A model generated the notes under the pieces. It was not told the DNA's origin. It worked only from the letters and a program-made list of their open reading frames with translations, and searched no databases. From positions 62,001 to 126,000 of the forward strand of contig NZ_WQKZ01000006.1 of the NCBI RefSeq assembly GCF_009755225.1: 64,000 nucleotides of DNA, given 5' to 3'. The position numbers and the translations under genes were made by a program. Shown here one piece after another: positions 47,267 to 56,804 of the stretch; the first letter of the stretch is position 1, and each line of letters starts with the position of its first letter. The stretch comes from Hymenobacter ginkgonis. Lineage in GTDB: Bacteria > Bacteroidota > Bacteroidia > Cytophagales > Hymenobacteraceae.

Positions 47267-49615
47267 GTGCCTGTATCCCCTTTCCCTACCCCCCTGCGCT
47301 GGCTGGGGCTGCCCGTTGGGCTAGTGCTCAGTGTGCTAGCGGCTCAAGCGCAAGCGCCGGCCCGCACCGTCACGGCGTTTGATGCCGACTGGCGCTTCTT
47401 GCAGCAAGATGCGCCCGCGGCTGCGCAAATCGCCTTCGACGATGCCAAGTGGACGACCGTGGCCGTGCCCCACGACTGGAGCATTGCCGGTACCTATGAC
47501 CAGGCTGCGCCCACCGGCCGCGGCGGGGGCTACCTGCCCAGCGGCGTGGGCTGGTACCGCAAGCAGTTTATGTTGCCCGAAACCGACCGCGCTCGCCGCG
47601 TAATGGTGGAGTTTGACGGTGTGATGGCCAACAGCGAAGTCTGGCTCAACGGCCAGCAGCTGGGCCAGCGGCCCTACGGCTACAGCAGCTTTGCCTACGA
47701 CCTGACTGGTAAGCTCAACTACGGCCCCGGCCAAGCCAACGTGCTGGCCGTGCGCGCCGACAACTCGGTGCAACCAGCCTCGCGCTACTACACCGGGGCG
47801 GGCATCTATCGGCACGTTAGGTTGGTCAGCCTCAGCCAGGTGCACTTTGCGCAGTGGGGCGTGTACGTGGCCACGCCGCAGGTGAGCGCCGCCCAGGCCA
47901 CCGTGCGCGTGCAGGCCGAAGTAATGAATCAAGCCGCCCAGGCCGGCACCTACGTGGTCGAAACCACCGTGCTCGACCCGGCCGGCAAGGTCGTTAAAAC
48001 TACCCAAACCAGCCAGCCGGTAGCGGCCGGCAGTACGGTGGTTTTCACCCAGGAAATCGCCGTGCCCAAGCCACAGCGCTGGGGCGTTAGGCAACCGGTT
48101 TTGTATAAGGCTATTACCCGCTTGCGCCAGGCCAATGCGGTGCTCGACGAGCAGGCTACCCCCCTCGGCATTCGCGAGGCAAAATTTGAGGCGGCCACCG
48201 GCTTTTGGCTGAACGGCGAGAACCTCAAAATCAAGGGAGTGTGCCTGCACCACGACGCCGGCGCGCTCGGCGCGGCCGTGCCGCTGGCAGCCTGGGAGCG
48301 CCGCCTGAATTTGCTGAAGCAGGTGGGCGTGAACGCCATTCGCACGGCGCACAACCCGGTGGCGCCCGAGTTTTTGGACCTCTGCGACCGGCTGGGCTTT
48401 CTGGTGCTCGATGAAACCTTCGATACCTGGACGGCCGCCAAAAACAACGGCGAGCAGGGCTACAACCGCTTCTTTACGGAGTGGTGGCGCGCCGACACCC
48501 GCGACCTAGTGCGTCGCGACCGCAACCACCCGAGCATCGTGCTTTATAGCGTGGGCAACGAAATTCACGACAACCTCAACGACGCGGCCGGCTTCCAGAA
48601 GTATAAGGAGCAGCAGGATATGGTGCACCAGCTCGACCCCACACGCCCCGTGACGATGGCGCTGTTTCGGCCCGGCCAGTCGAAGGTGTACGAAAATGGC
48701 TTTGCCGAAACCATGGACGTGGTGGGCCAGAACTACCGCGAAAATGAGCTGGTGGCTGCCCACGAAGCCAAGCCCGCCCGCAAGGTCATCGGCACCGAAA
48801 ATACCCACGTGCTCAGCGCTTGGCTGGCCCTACGCGACAAGCCTTTTATGGCCGGCCAGTTTTTGTGGACGGGCTTCGACTACCTCGGCGAGGCCGACTG
48901 GCCCGAAACCACCAACAACCAGGGCCTGTTTGACCGGGCCGGTTTTTGGCGGCCGCTCGGCTACCAACGCCAAAGCTGGTGGGCTACGCAGCCCGTGGTG
49001 CACGTGGTGCGCCGCGAAGAAAACGCCGGCGCCGGGGCCTGGGTAGCCAACTGGACGCCCACCGACTTCGATACCTACGACGATGCCAAAGTGCAGGTAT
49101 ACAGCAACTGCGACGAAGTAGAGCTATTCCTCAACGGTAAATCGCTCGGCGCCAAGCCCAAGCCCGCCGACGACAGCCCCCGCGCCTGGGATGTGACCTT
49201 TGCCAAGGGTACCCTGCGCGCCGTGGCCCGCAACAAGGGTAAGGAAGTAGCTGCCGACGAGCTGCGCACTGCTGGCGCGCCCGCCAAGGTCGTACTCAGC
49301 ACCGAGCGCCCTACCCTCGCTCCCGGCTGGGACGAGGTGGCCTACATCACCGCCCGCGTAGTAGACGCTAACGGCGTGCCCTGCCCCAATGGCACCCAGC
49401 AAATCACGTTCAGCGCCAGTGGCCCCGGCCGCGTAATCGCGGTGGACAACGGCGACGTGCGCAGCCACGAAGCCTACCAAGCGAGCGTGCGCGCCACGTA
49501 CCTGGGCCAGTGCCTGGCCATTGTGCGGGCCAGCGCGCCGGGCGGCAGCATCACGGTGCAGGCCACCGCGCCGGGGCTGGCGCCGGGTAGCCTCACGCTA
49601 GCGGCCGCGAAGTAG
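47267..49615 (+). CDS. GH2 beta-glycosidase (beta-galactosidase-like), first copy
   Basis: The exported protein of about 782 residues has the GH2 order: sugar-binding domain (WTTVAVPHDWSIAG near 60, GVGWYRKQF), immunoglobulin-like domain, then a TIM barrel with LKIKGVCLHHDAGALG near 325 and IRTAHNP. Acid/base Glu432 lies in SVGNEIHD and nucleophile Glu511 in GTENTHV. C-terminal beta domains follow (DUF4982-like). It starts at a GTG; both 47267 and 47231 are possible, and 47267 gives the more credible signal peptide. The enzyme would remove terminal beta-galactose or a related sugar from side chains. Confidence 0.92.
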   Translation: MPVSPFPTPLRWLGLPVGLVLSVLAAQAQAPARTVTAFDADWRFLQQDAPAAAQIAFDDAKWTTVAVPHDWSIAGTYDQAAPTGRGGGYLPSGVGWYRKQFMLPETDRARRVMVEFDGVMANSEVWLNGQQLGQRPYGYSSFAYDLTGKLNYGPGQANVLAVRADNSVQPASRYYTGAGIYRHVRLVSLSQVHFAQWGVYVATPQVSAAQATVRVQAEVMNQAAQAGTYVVETTVLDPAGKVVKTTQTSQPVAAGSTVVFTQEIAVPKPQRWGVRQPVLYKAITRLRQANAVLDEQATPLGIREAKFEAATGFWLNGENLKIKGVCLHHDAGALGAAVPLAAWERRLNLLKQVGVNAIRTAHNPVAPEFLDLCDRLGFLVLDETFDTWTAAKNNGEQGYNRFFTEWWRADTRDLVRRDRNHPSIVLYSVGNEIHDNLNDAAGFQKYKEQQDMVHQLDPTRPVTMALFRPGQSKVYENGFAETMDVVGQNYRENELVAAHEAKPARKVIGTENTHVLSAWLALRDKPFMAGQFLWTGFDYLGEADWPETTNNQGLFDRAGFWRPLGYQRQSWWATQPVVHVVRREENAGAGAWVANWTPTDFDTYDDAKVQVYSNCDEVELFLNGKSLGAKPKPADDSPRAWDVTFAKGTLRAVARNKGKEVAADELRTAGAPAKVVLSTERPTLAPGWDEVAYITARVVDANGVPCPNGTQQITFSASGPGRVIAVDNGDVRSHEAYQASVRATYLGQCLAIVRASAPGGSITVQATAPGLAPGSLTLAAAK

Positions 49616-49651
49616 GGTAGGGTGACTGCGGTTTAAAAATTAGTAGAACAC

Positions 49652-49766
49652 AAAAAAGAACGGCCTGCTAAGCTCCGCGAAGCATCTCGCTCGCAGCGCT
49701 AATTAAATCGTTGTCACGAGGAGGCGAGCAAGATGCTTCGCGGGGCTCAGCAGGCCGTTCTTTTTT
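49652..49766. repeat. Family A palindromic intergenic repeat, copy 6
   Basis: Arms AAAAAAGAACGGCCTGCTAA... and the near-exact complement ending at 49766 (GGCCGTTCTTTTTT) surround a spacer of about 45 bases. With A6 and T6 at the ends it can serve as the terminator of the GH2 transcript. The next gene's frame is partly open through it. Confidence 0.88.
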
Positions 49767-49801
49767 GCTCAAAATACAGACTTAAAAATCCTACACTCCA
49801 C

Positions 49802-50605
49802 ATGCTTCTCAAACCCACCCGCTTTCTGCCCCTGGCTGCCCTCGCCCTCTTCGCCACTTTTCTCCTAAATGTGGCGGCGCCTACCCCCCGCCCCACGCTT
49901 TACCTCATCGGCGACTCGACGGTGAAAAACGGCCAGGGCCGCGGCGACGGCGGCCTCTGGGGCTGGGGCAACTACTTGCCCGCCGCTTTCGACACCACCC
50001 GCCTGCGGGTAGAAAACGACGCCCGCGGCGGCACCAGCAGCCGCACCTTTCGCACCCAAGGGCTGTGGGAAAAAGTGCGCACCAAGATTCGCCCCGGCGA
50101 TTACGTTATCATGCAGTTTGGGCACAACGATAGCAGCCCGCTCACCGACTCGACGCGGGCGCGGGGTACCATCAAGAGCAACGGCGACGAAAGCCAGGAA
50201 GTCTATAACTACCTCACCAAGCAAAAAGAAGTGGTGCACAGCTACGGCTGGTACCTGCGGCAGTTCATCGGCGAGGCGCAAAAGCAGGGCGCCACGGTGG
50301 TGGTGTGCTCGCCCATTCCGCGCAACTCCTGGACCGCTGGCAAGGTGAACCGCAGCAGCGCCGACTATGGCAAGTGGGCCGCCGAAGCCGCTCGCCAGGC
50401 CAAAGCCACCTTCATCGACCTCAACCAGCTTATTGCCGACAAGTACGACCGCGCCGGCGAGGCTCTAGTTAAGAGCACCTACTTTAATACCACCGACCAC
50501 ACCCACACCATTGAGGCCGGCGCCAAGCTCAATGCCGAAGCCGTGGCCGAAGGCATCCGCGAAGCAAAGGGCCTGGATTTGAAGAAGTACTTGCTGAAAA
50601 AGTAG
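49802..50605 (+). CDS. Rhamnogalacturonan acetylesterase, CE12 (third copy)
   Basis: The 267-residue exported SGNH hydrolase carries block I GDSTVKN near 39, block III FGHNDSS near 104 and block V DHTHT near 239. It resembles the first CE12 copy (30529-31311) in length and in shared segments such as RPGDYVIMQFGHN and FGKWAAE-type YGKWAAEAA, so one is probably a duplicate of the other. The start at 49802 follows the family A repeat; an in-frame upstream ATG lies inside that repeat and is unlikely. The expected role is removal of acetyl groups from rhamnogalacturonan I. Confidence 0.9.
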   Translation: MLLKPTRFLPLAALALFATFLLNVAAPTPRPTLYLIGDSTVKNGQGRGDGGLWGWGNYLPAAFDTTRLRVENDARGGTSSRTFRTQGLWEKVRTKIRPGDYVIMQFGHNDSSPLTDSTRARGTIKSNGDESQEVYNYLTKQKEVVHSYGWYLRQFIGEAQKQGATVVVCSPIPRNSWTAGKVNRSSADYGKWAAEAARQAKATFIDLNQLIADKYDRAGEALVKSTYFNTTDHTHTIEAGAKLNAEAVAEGIREAKGLDLKKYLLKK

Positions 50606-50650
50606 GGGGTAGGGCAGGACGCCCCTTGGTCTGGCGGGAGCCCTACCCGC

Positions 50651-50666
50651 ACAGTGCAGGAGAGTG
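50651..50666 (+). promoter_or_regulatory. CAGGAGAGTG site upstream of the Tat-signal propeller gene
   Basis: ACAGTGCAGGAGAGTG is identical over 16 bases to the - strand site at 47131-47146. It lies 50 bases before the ATG at 50716 and only 45 bases after the CE12 stop, which indicates a separate promoter here. Confidence 0.68.
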
Positions 50667-50715
50667 AGGGGGGTAGGGCTGGCGCATTTTTGAGTAAAGA
50701 CTCAGCGCCCTACCC

Positions 50716-51801
50716 ATGCCCACCCGCCGCACCTTTCTAACTGGCTTGCTACTGGCCCCGTTTGCGCAAGCGTGGGCGCGTGCTGGCCGCCTCAGCACAT
50801 ATGCTACCTATCCGCGGCGCGACTTTGCCAAATTCAGCCGCCACCTGCGGCCGGTGGGGCGCGTGCTGGAGCTGCCCGGCTACTACGTGTGGTGCAGCTC
50901 GCCCATCTACGGGCCCGATGGCCGGGTGCACGTGTTCTTCTCGCGCTGGGACGCCAAAAAAGGCATGGGCGGCTGGCTCAACGGCTCCGAAATAGTGCGC
51001 GCCGTGGCCGCCCGGCCCGAGGGTCCCTACGAAGTGCGCGAAACCGTGCTGGCTCCGCGCGGCCCCGGCTATTGGGATGCCACTACTTGCCACAACCCCA
51101 GCATTCAGTTTGTTGATGGCCAGTACTGCCTGTTTTTTATGGGCAATTCGAACGGTAAAACCGATACCAAGCGCATCGGCCTGGCCACCGCACCCACCCT
51201 CGAAGGCCCCTGGACGCGCCCCGACCAACCCCTGCTGCTACCCGGCCCCGCCGGCGCCTGGGACGACCACTGCACCACCAACCCCGCCTTCATCAAACAC
51301 CCCAACGGCGAGTACCGGCTCTACTACAAATCGTGGAACACGGCCGAGTACGAGGCCGCGCAGGGCCAGCCCATCCGGGGCAACCGCAAGTACGGCTTGG
51401 CCGTGGCCGAGCACCTCGTCGGGCCTTATGTAAAGTATGCCGGCAACCCAGTTATCGACTTTTCGGGGCAGGGGCAGAACAAGCAGTTTGAGGATGCCTT
51501 TGTGTGGTGGCAGCACGGCAAGTTCAACCTGCTGGCCCGCGACATGGGCGTGTATAGCCAGGACGTGGGCCTGTACCTCGAATCGGCAGACGGCAAAGCC
51601 TGGACGTTCCCTAAAATTGCCTTCCTGCCCCTGCGCGACTACGGCGTGGCGCAGCCCCCGGCCCCCACCAACCTCAAGCGCTACGGCCGGCTCGAACGGC
51701 CGCAGCTGCTGCTGCGCGATGGCCGCCCCGAATACCTCTTTTGCGCCTCGCAGGGCGGGGCGGCGGGCACAGCCTCGGCCTTCGTGCTGCGGGTGGGGTA
51801 G
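50716..51801 (+). CDS. Tat-exported beta-propeller protein, GH43-like glycosidase candidate
   Basis: The 361-residue protein starts MPTRRTFLTG, a twin-arginine-type signal with R4-R5, and then shows five-bladed propeller repeats: SSPIYGPDGRVHVFFSRWD near 57, CHNPSIQFVDGQYCLFFMG near 119, TNPAFIKHPNGEYRLYYKSW near 192 and FEDAFVWWQHGKFNLLARD near 256. Acidic residues suited to a retaining or inverting mechanism exist (DD in WDDHCTTNP, the ED in FEDAF), but the classical GH43 triad is not clear. It belongs to the large group of pectin-locus propellers of unproved activity. It has its own CAGGAGAGTG site and precedes susC2. Confidence 0.72.
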   Translation: MPTRRTFLTGLLLAPFAQAWARAGRLSTYATYPRRDFAKFSRHLRPVGRVLELPGYYVWCSSPIYGPDGRVHVFFSRWDAKKGMGGWLNGSEIVRAVAARPEGPYEVRETVLAPRGPGYWDATTCHNPSIQFVDGQYCLFFMGNSNGKTDTKRIGLATAPTLEGPWTRPDQPLLLPGPAGAWDDHCTTNPAFIKHPNGEYRLYYKSWNTAEYEAAQGQPIRGNRKYGLAVAEHLVGPYVKYAGNPVIDFSGQGQNKQFEDAFVWWQHGKFNLLARDMGVYSQDVGLYLESADGKAWTFPKIAFLPLRDYGVAQPPAPTNLKRYGRLERPQLLLRDGRPEYLFCASQGGAAGTASAFVLRVG

Positions 51802-51833
51802 GGGCTAATAAATTCCTGGTTAGCCAGTAGTCT

Positions 51834-51844
51834 ACAGGAGAGTG
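51834..51844 (+). promoter_or_regulatory. CAGGAGAGTG site and possible promoter of susC2
   Basis: ACAGGAGAGTG is followed 18 bases later by TAATATTGG, a close match to the Bacteroidota -7 box TAnnTTTG; the ATG is at 51936. A second AT-rich TTAATTATTGG follows. The motif therefore overlaps or abuts the place of the -33 element. Confidence 0.65.
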
Positions 51845-51935
51845 TCGAGCGAAAAACTGGATAATATTGGTTAATTATTGGTGAGTTTCTCCTTACTCAC
51901 GCACTACTTCCGTCTTTATAAAACCCACCCTTCCA

Positions 51936-54900
51936 ATGTCTAAACATTACGCTTGGCCCCGTCGTCGGCTGCTGGTGTGCTGCCTGCCGCTGCTGCTGGC
52001 TAGTGCAGCGCCGGTAGCTGCCCTGGCCCACGTTACCTCTCCCCGCGCCGTGGCCGAGTGGCCGCTCACCGGCCGCATTACCTCCCCCACCGGCGAAGGC
52101 CTGCCCGGCGTAACGGTGGTGCTCAAAGGCACCACCCGCGGCACCACCTCGGGCCCCGACGGTAGCTTTACCCTGGCGGCGCCCGAAACGGCTGGCACGC
52201 TGGTATTCAGCTTTGTGGGTTACCAAACGCAGGAGCGTAAGTTTAGCGGCCCCGAGAAGTTTGCCATCAAAATGGTGGACGATGCCAAGAGCCTCGACGA
52301 CGTGGTAGTGGTGGGCTACGGCACCCAGAAACGGGCCGACGTGACGGGCGCCATCGCCTCGTTCGACGCCAAAAAGCTGGAGGAGCGCCCCATTGCCCGC
52401 GTCGACCAGGCGCTGGTAGGCCAGCTGGCCGGTGTGCAGGTGAAGCAAACGTCGGGCGTACCAGGCCGGGCCTTCAGCATTCAGGTGCGGGGTGCGGGCT
52501 CCATCTCGGCCGGCAACGAGCCGCTGTACGTGATTGACGGCTTTCCGCTCGAAACGGCGGCGGCCAATGGCGGCGGCCGCTTTAGCAGCGGCAACCCCCT
52601 CGACAACATCAACCCCAATGATATTGAAAATATTGAGGTACTGAAAGATGCGGCCGCGGCCGCTATCTACGGCTCGCGGGCGGCCAACGGGGTAGTGCTC
52701 ATCACCACCAAGCGCGGCCGCACGGGCAAGGCCATCATCAGCATCAACTCCTTCGCTGGTATCTCGAAGGCCGCCAAGCAACTTGACTTGCTCAACGGCG
52801 ACGAGTGGGCCGCCAAGGCCACCGAAATCATCAACAACAACTGGGTGAAATCGGGCACGGGCCGCACGGCCAGCCAAACTACCGCCGAGCGCCAGCGCAT
52901 CCTGGGCCTCACCGGCAACGCCGTAAACCCCGACCTGATACTGGATGACCGCTGGGCCCTACCCGGCCACCCCGGCCTCACCTACATCGACTGGCAGAAG
53001 GAGCTGTTTCGCAGCGCGCTCAGCCAAAACTACCAGGTAAGTGCCTCGGGCGCTACCGACAACGTAAACTACTACGTATCGGGCAACTACACTAACCAAG
53101 ACGGCATCGCCATCGGGCTGGGCTACAAGCGCTATTCGGCCCGCGCCAACGTGGAAGTGAAAGCCAGCGACAAGCTCAAGTTTGGCCTGACCCTGACCCC
53201 TACCTTCTCCATTGCCACCGATGCGGGTATTGAGGGCAAGGATAGCCGCCTGCACCAGATACTGTCCGAAACGCCCATTGCCGAAGATTCGGCCGGCATT
53301 AACACCGCCTACGGCAAAAACGAAGCTTACCGCTGGGGCGTGTCCACGGCCAGCCCCATCAGCGTTATCAAGGCGTACCAGGGCGACACCCGCACGTTCC
53401 GCACGCTGGGTACGGTGTTCGCCGAGTTGCAGCCAGTTCTGGGTCTACGCCTGCGCTCGACGCTCAACTTCGACAACAGCGACGTGACGTCTAAGTCGTA
53501 CCAGCCGCCCACGCGCAACCTGGCGACGTCGCTGGCCTCGGGCTCGTACAGCGCGTTCCGTCGCCAAACGTTCGTGAACGAAAACACGGCTACTTATAGC
53601 AAAGTCATCGGGAAGAACGACTTCTCGGCGCTGGCTGGCTTCTCCTACAACTTCGCCAAGCTCGACAACGTGGCCTTGGCGGCCACCGGCGGCTTCATCA
53701 ACAACACCGTCACGACGCTGAACGCGGCCACCAACATCTCGGGCACGGGCAGCAACTACACCACCGAATCGCAGAGCGTACTGCTCTCGTACTTCGGCCG
53801 CTTGCAGTACGCCTTCGACGGCCGTTACCTGCTGTCGGCCAGCGTGCGCCGCGATGCCTCGTCGCGCTTCGGCTTTGAAAACCAGGCGGGTATCTTCCCG
53901 GCTTTGTCAGCGGGCTGGCGCATTTCGCAAGAGGCCTTCATGCTGCCCCTCACGGCCGTGAGCGACCTGAAACTGCGGGCCAGCTTGGGCTACTCGGGCA
54001 ATAATACCATTGGCGACTACAGCAGCATTGCCACGCTAGGTTTCGCCAACTACGCCTTTGGCGGCACGGCGGGCACCCAGGTAACGGGCCAGGCGCCCAA
54101 CAAAGTAGGCAACTCGGAACTGAAGTGGGAGCGCAACCGCACCGTCGATTTCGGGGTGGACGTGGGCTTCCTCAAGAACCGCATCACGGCCTCGGCCGAC
54201 TATTACACCAAAACCAGCCAAGACCTGCTCCTGAACGTGCCGGTGCTCACGGCCTCGGGCTTCGGCACCAACCTCGTTAACATTGGCGAAGTGCAAAACC
54301 GCGGCTGGGAACTCGAAGCTACTTCGCGCAACTTAGAAGGTGCTTTCTCTTGGACTACCTCCTTCAATCTGAGCCACAACCAGAATGAAGTGAAGCACCT
54401 GGGCCCCGGCGATGCCACCATCGAAGTGCCCAACGGCCTCGACACGCCGAGCAATATTTTGCGCGTGGGCTTGCCTATCTACAGCATTTTTGTAGTGAAG
54501 CAAACCGGTATTCTCACCCAAGCCGATATTGATAATAAAGTGGCGTTGTTCGGTTCCGAAACTGCCGGCGATGCCAAGTACGAAGACGCCAACGGCGACG
54601 GCAAAATCGACAGCAACGACCGCCAGGTAGTGGGTAACCCTACCCCCAAGTACACCTGGGGCGTTACCAACACGCTGCGCTACAAGGGCTTTGATTTGAG
54701 CTTCCTCATTCAGGGCCAGAACGGCGGTTCCATCTACTCGACCCTGGGCCGCGCCATCGACCGCACCAGCGTAGGCTATAAGGAGAACGCCCTGGGCCGC
54801 GTGCGCGACCGCTGGGAATCGGCCGACAACCCCGGCAACGGCGTGAAGGGCAAGGCTACCGGCAGCTTCGGCTTTATCCGCAACACCGACTGGCTGTACT

Positions 54901-55151
54901 CGTCCGACTATTACCGGGTGCGCACCATCACGGTGGGCTACGACCTGGGCTTGCTCATCAACAAGCGCGTGGCCCAGGGTGCCCGCGTGTACGTAACGGC
55001 CGAAAACTTCTTTGGCCACGATAAGTACTACGGCGGCCTCAACCCCGACGCCGTGAACACCAGCAACACCGGCACCTTCGTATCGGGCACTGATTACGGC
55101 GGATTGCCGTTGTCGAAGACGCTGATTTTGGGCCTCAATCTTACCTTCTAA
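51936..55151 (+). CDS. SusC/RagA-family TonB-dependent outer-membrane transporter (pair 2)
   Basis: The 1071-residue protein has an unusually long basic leader (MSKHYAWPRRR) before the hydrophobic core, a CarboxypepD_reg-like domain (about 40-115; GEGLPGVTVVLKGTT), the plug entry DDVVVVGYGTQKRADVTG near 120 and plug motifs QLAGVQV, IQVRGAGSIS and AAAAIYGSRAANG. The barrel ends in LILGLNLTF. It is clearly different from susC1 in plug and loop regions, so a different oligosaccharide is likely. susD2 follows 71 bases later. Uptake depends on TonB-ExbBD encoded elsewhere. Confidence 0.96.
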   Translation: MSKHYAWPRRRLLVCCLPLLLASAAPVAALAHVTSPRAVAEWPLTGRITSPTGEGLPGVTVVLKGTTRGTTSGPDGSFTLAAPETAGTLVFSFVGYQTQERKFSGPEKFAIKMVDDAKSLDDVVVVGYGTQKRADVTGAIASFDAKKLEERPIARVDQALVGQLAGVQVKQTSGVPGRAFSIQVRGAGSISAGNEPLYVIDGFPLETAAANGGGRFSSGNPLDNINPNDIENIEVLKDAAAAAIYGSRAANGVVLITTKRGRTGKAIISINSFAGISKAAKQLDLLNGDEWAAKATEIINNNWVKSGTGRTASQTTAERQRILGLTGNAVNPDLILDDRWALPGHPGLTYIDWQKELFRSALSQNYQVSASGATDNVNYYVSGNYTNQDGIAIGLGYKRYSARANVEVKASDKLKFGLTLTPTFSIATDAGIEGKDSRLHQILSETPIAEDSAGINTAYGKNEAYRWGVSTASPISVIKAYQGDTRTFRTLGTVFAELQPVLGLRLRSTLNFDNSDVTSKSYQPPTRNLATSLASGSYSAFRRQTFVNENTATYSKVIGKNDFSALAGFSYNFAKLDNVALAATGGFINNTVTTLNAATNISGTGSNYTTESQSVLLSYFGRLQYAFDGRYLLSASVRRDASSRFGFENQAGIFPALSAGWRISQEAFMLPLTAVSDLKLRASLGYSGNNTIGDYSSIATLGFANYAFGGTAGTQVTGQAPNKVGNSELKWERNRTVDFGVDVGFLKNRITASADYYTKTSQDLLLNVPVLTASGFGTNLVNIGEVQNRGWELEATSRNLEGAFSWTTSFNLSHNQNEVKHLGPGDATIEVPNGLDTPSNILRVGLPIYSIFVVKQTGILTQADIDNKVALFGSETAGDAKYEDANGDGKIDSNDRQVVGNPTPKYTWGVTNTLRYKGFDLSFLIQGQNGGSIYSTLGRAIDRTSVGYKENALGRVRDRWESADNPGNGVKGKATGSFGFIRNTDWLYSSDYYRVRTITVGYDLGLLINKRVAQGARVYVTAENFFGHDKYYGGLNPDAVNTSNTGTFVSGTDYGGLPLSKTLILGLNLTF

Positions 55152-55222
55152 GCTGGAAGGGGGGTAGGGGCGGCGGACTAACTGCCCGGCCTACTCCCCT
55201 CGCTTTTCAGAATTCCCTTCCC

Positions 55223-56719
55223 ATGAAACGACTCCTTCTCTTATTATCTGTCGCCTGCACCCTGGCGTTGGGCGGCTGCGAAAAAGAACTTATTCAAACG
55301 CCCATCTCGAACGGCTCGGTCCCGGATTTCTACAAAACGGCCGCCGACTTCGACCAGGCCATGACGGCGGTGTACAGCCAGCTGCGCGGCTACCCCGACC
55401 GCGAGGTTATCTTGTCGGAGCTGCGCTCGGATAACATCTACGGTATCAGCGATATCGGTTCGCGCGACTGGGACCCTATCAACAATTTCGCGGCGTCGCT
55501 GCTCCCCATCAATCCCTACGTAGCCGATGCCTGGGCTTCGGACTTTTCGACCATCTTCCGGGCCAATACGCTGCTCGACCAGTTGGCCACCAACGGCGGG
55601 GTAACGGGCTCGCTGCGAACGCGCTACGAAGGGGAGGCCAAGTTTATTCGGGCCTTCATGTACCTCGACCTGGTGCGCAAGTTTGGCAAAGTGCCCGTGA
55701 TTGACAAGGCGCTGATTCCGCAGGACGTGGCCCAGATTCCGCGCAGCGAAGTAACGAAGGTGTACGACCTCATTATCAGCGACCTGCAAACGGCCATTGC
55801 CAACCTGCCTACCACCTACACCGCCGCCAACGTGGGCCGCCCCACCCAGTACGCCGCCAAAGGCATGCTGGCCCTGGTGTACCTCACGCGCTCGGGCCCA
55901 ACCTACGGCATCAACGGCCCCGGCCTCGCTAGCAAGGAGTACGACAAAGCCCTGCCGCTGCTGAATGATGTGATTAACAGCGCCAAGTTCTCGGTGCTGC
56001 CGAGCTACCCTAACGTGTTTTCGTACACCAATGAAGACAACGCCGAGGTGGTATTCGATATCCAGTACATCGCCAACGGCTCGATTGGCGGCTCGTTCGT
56101 CAACGTGGTTATTCCCGACGCCTACTACACGCTGAGCGGTATTCCGTTTGCGGCCGGCTCGGTGGGGATTAAGCCCTGCTCTACCGACCTGATAACCAAT
56201 GCCTACGCTACTACCGATACCCGCAAGGCCTTCACCATTCAGCCGGGCTACACCTACGCCGGCATCACCGAAACGCGCTCCTTCTACAAGAAGTACCTGA
56301 ACCCCACCGGCCGTGGCGTGAGCCGTACCGACTGGCCCATCAACTACATCGTGATGCGCTACGCCGACATCCTGATGATGAAGGCCGAGTGCATACTCAA
56401 TGGCGCCGGTGGCACGCCCGCTGATGCCGCGGCCCTGCTGACGCCCATGCGCACCCGCGCCGCCCAGCCCGCCCTCACCACGCTCGACGTGAACAGCTTG
56501 CTCGCCGAGCGCCGCCGCGAATTTGCTGGCGAAAACCTGCGCTGGTATGACCTCATGCGCTCGGGCCGGGTGCTGGACGTGATGAACGCCTGGGTGCTCA
56601 CCGATGACGTGAATGGCAAAATAACCCGCCCCATCACGCCCAACTTATTGCTCTACCCCGTGCCGCAAGTTGAGTTGAGTTCGGCCCCCGGCCTCTACGA
56701 CCAGAACCCTGGTTATTAA
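55223..56719 (+). CDS. SusD/RagB-family surface glycan-binding lipoprotein (pair 2)
   Basis: The 498-residue protein has a lipobox, LALGGC, with Cys19, and SusD features. These include SVPDFYKTAADFDQAMTAVY near 34, KFIRAFMYLDLVRKFGKVP near 138, TQYAAKGMLALVYL near 211, the C-terminal RRREFAGENLRWYDLMRSG near 430 and a final LYPVPQVELSSAPGLYDQN-type end. It is the binding partner of susC2 and should sit on the outer leaflet of the outer membrane. An intrinsic terminator follows, so the enzymes downstream need their own promoter. Confidence 0.96.
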   Translation: MKRLLLLLSVACTLALGGCEKELIQTPISNGSVPDFYKTAADFDQAMTAVYSQLRGYPDREVILSELRSDNIYGISDIGSRDWDPINNFAASLLPINPYVADAWASDFSTIFRANTLLDQLATNGGVTGSLRTRYEGEAKFIRAFMYLDLVRKFGKVPVIDKALIPQDVAQIPRSEVTKVYDLIISDLQTAIANLPTTYTAANVGRPTQYAAKGMLALVYLTRSGPTYGINGPGLASKEYDKALPLLNDVINSAKFSVLPSYPNVFSYTNEDNAEVVFDIQYIANGSIGGSFVNVVIPDAYYTLSGIPFAAGSVGIKPCSTDLITNAYATTDTRKAFTIQPGYTYAGITETRSFYKKYLNPTGRGVSRTDWPINYIVMRYADILMMKAECILNGAGGTPADAAALLTPMRTRAAQPALTTLDVNSLLAERRREFAGENLRWYDLMRSGRVLDVMNAWVLTDDVNGKITRPITPNLLLYPVPQVELSSAPGLYDQNPGY

Positions 56720-56739
56720 GTAAGTAGCGCCGCTGAACT

Positions 56740-56783
56740 AGCCCGGCCTTTGCGGAAATCATTCCCGCGAAGGCCGGGCTTTT
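56740..56783 (+). terminator. Intrinsic terminator after susD2
   Basis: AGCCCGGCCTT pairs with AAGGCCGGGCT, with an inner extension, around an AT-rich loop and is followed by TTTT, 20 bases after the susD2 stop. A longer reading of the next gene would start inside this hairpin, which argues for its later start. Confidence 0.88.
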
Positions 56784-56804
56784 GCGTGGCCCCGCGCCGG
56801 GCGC

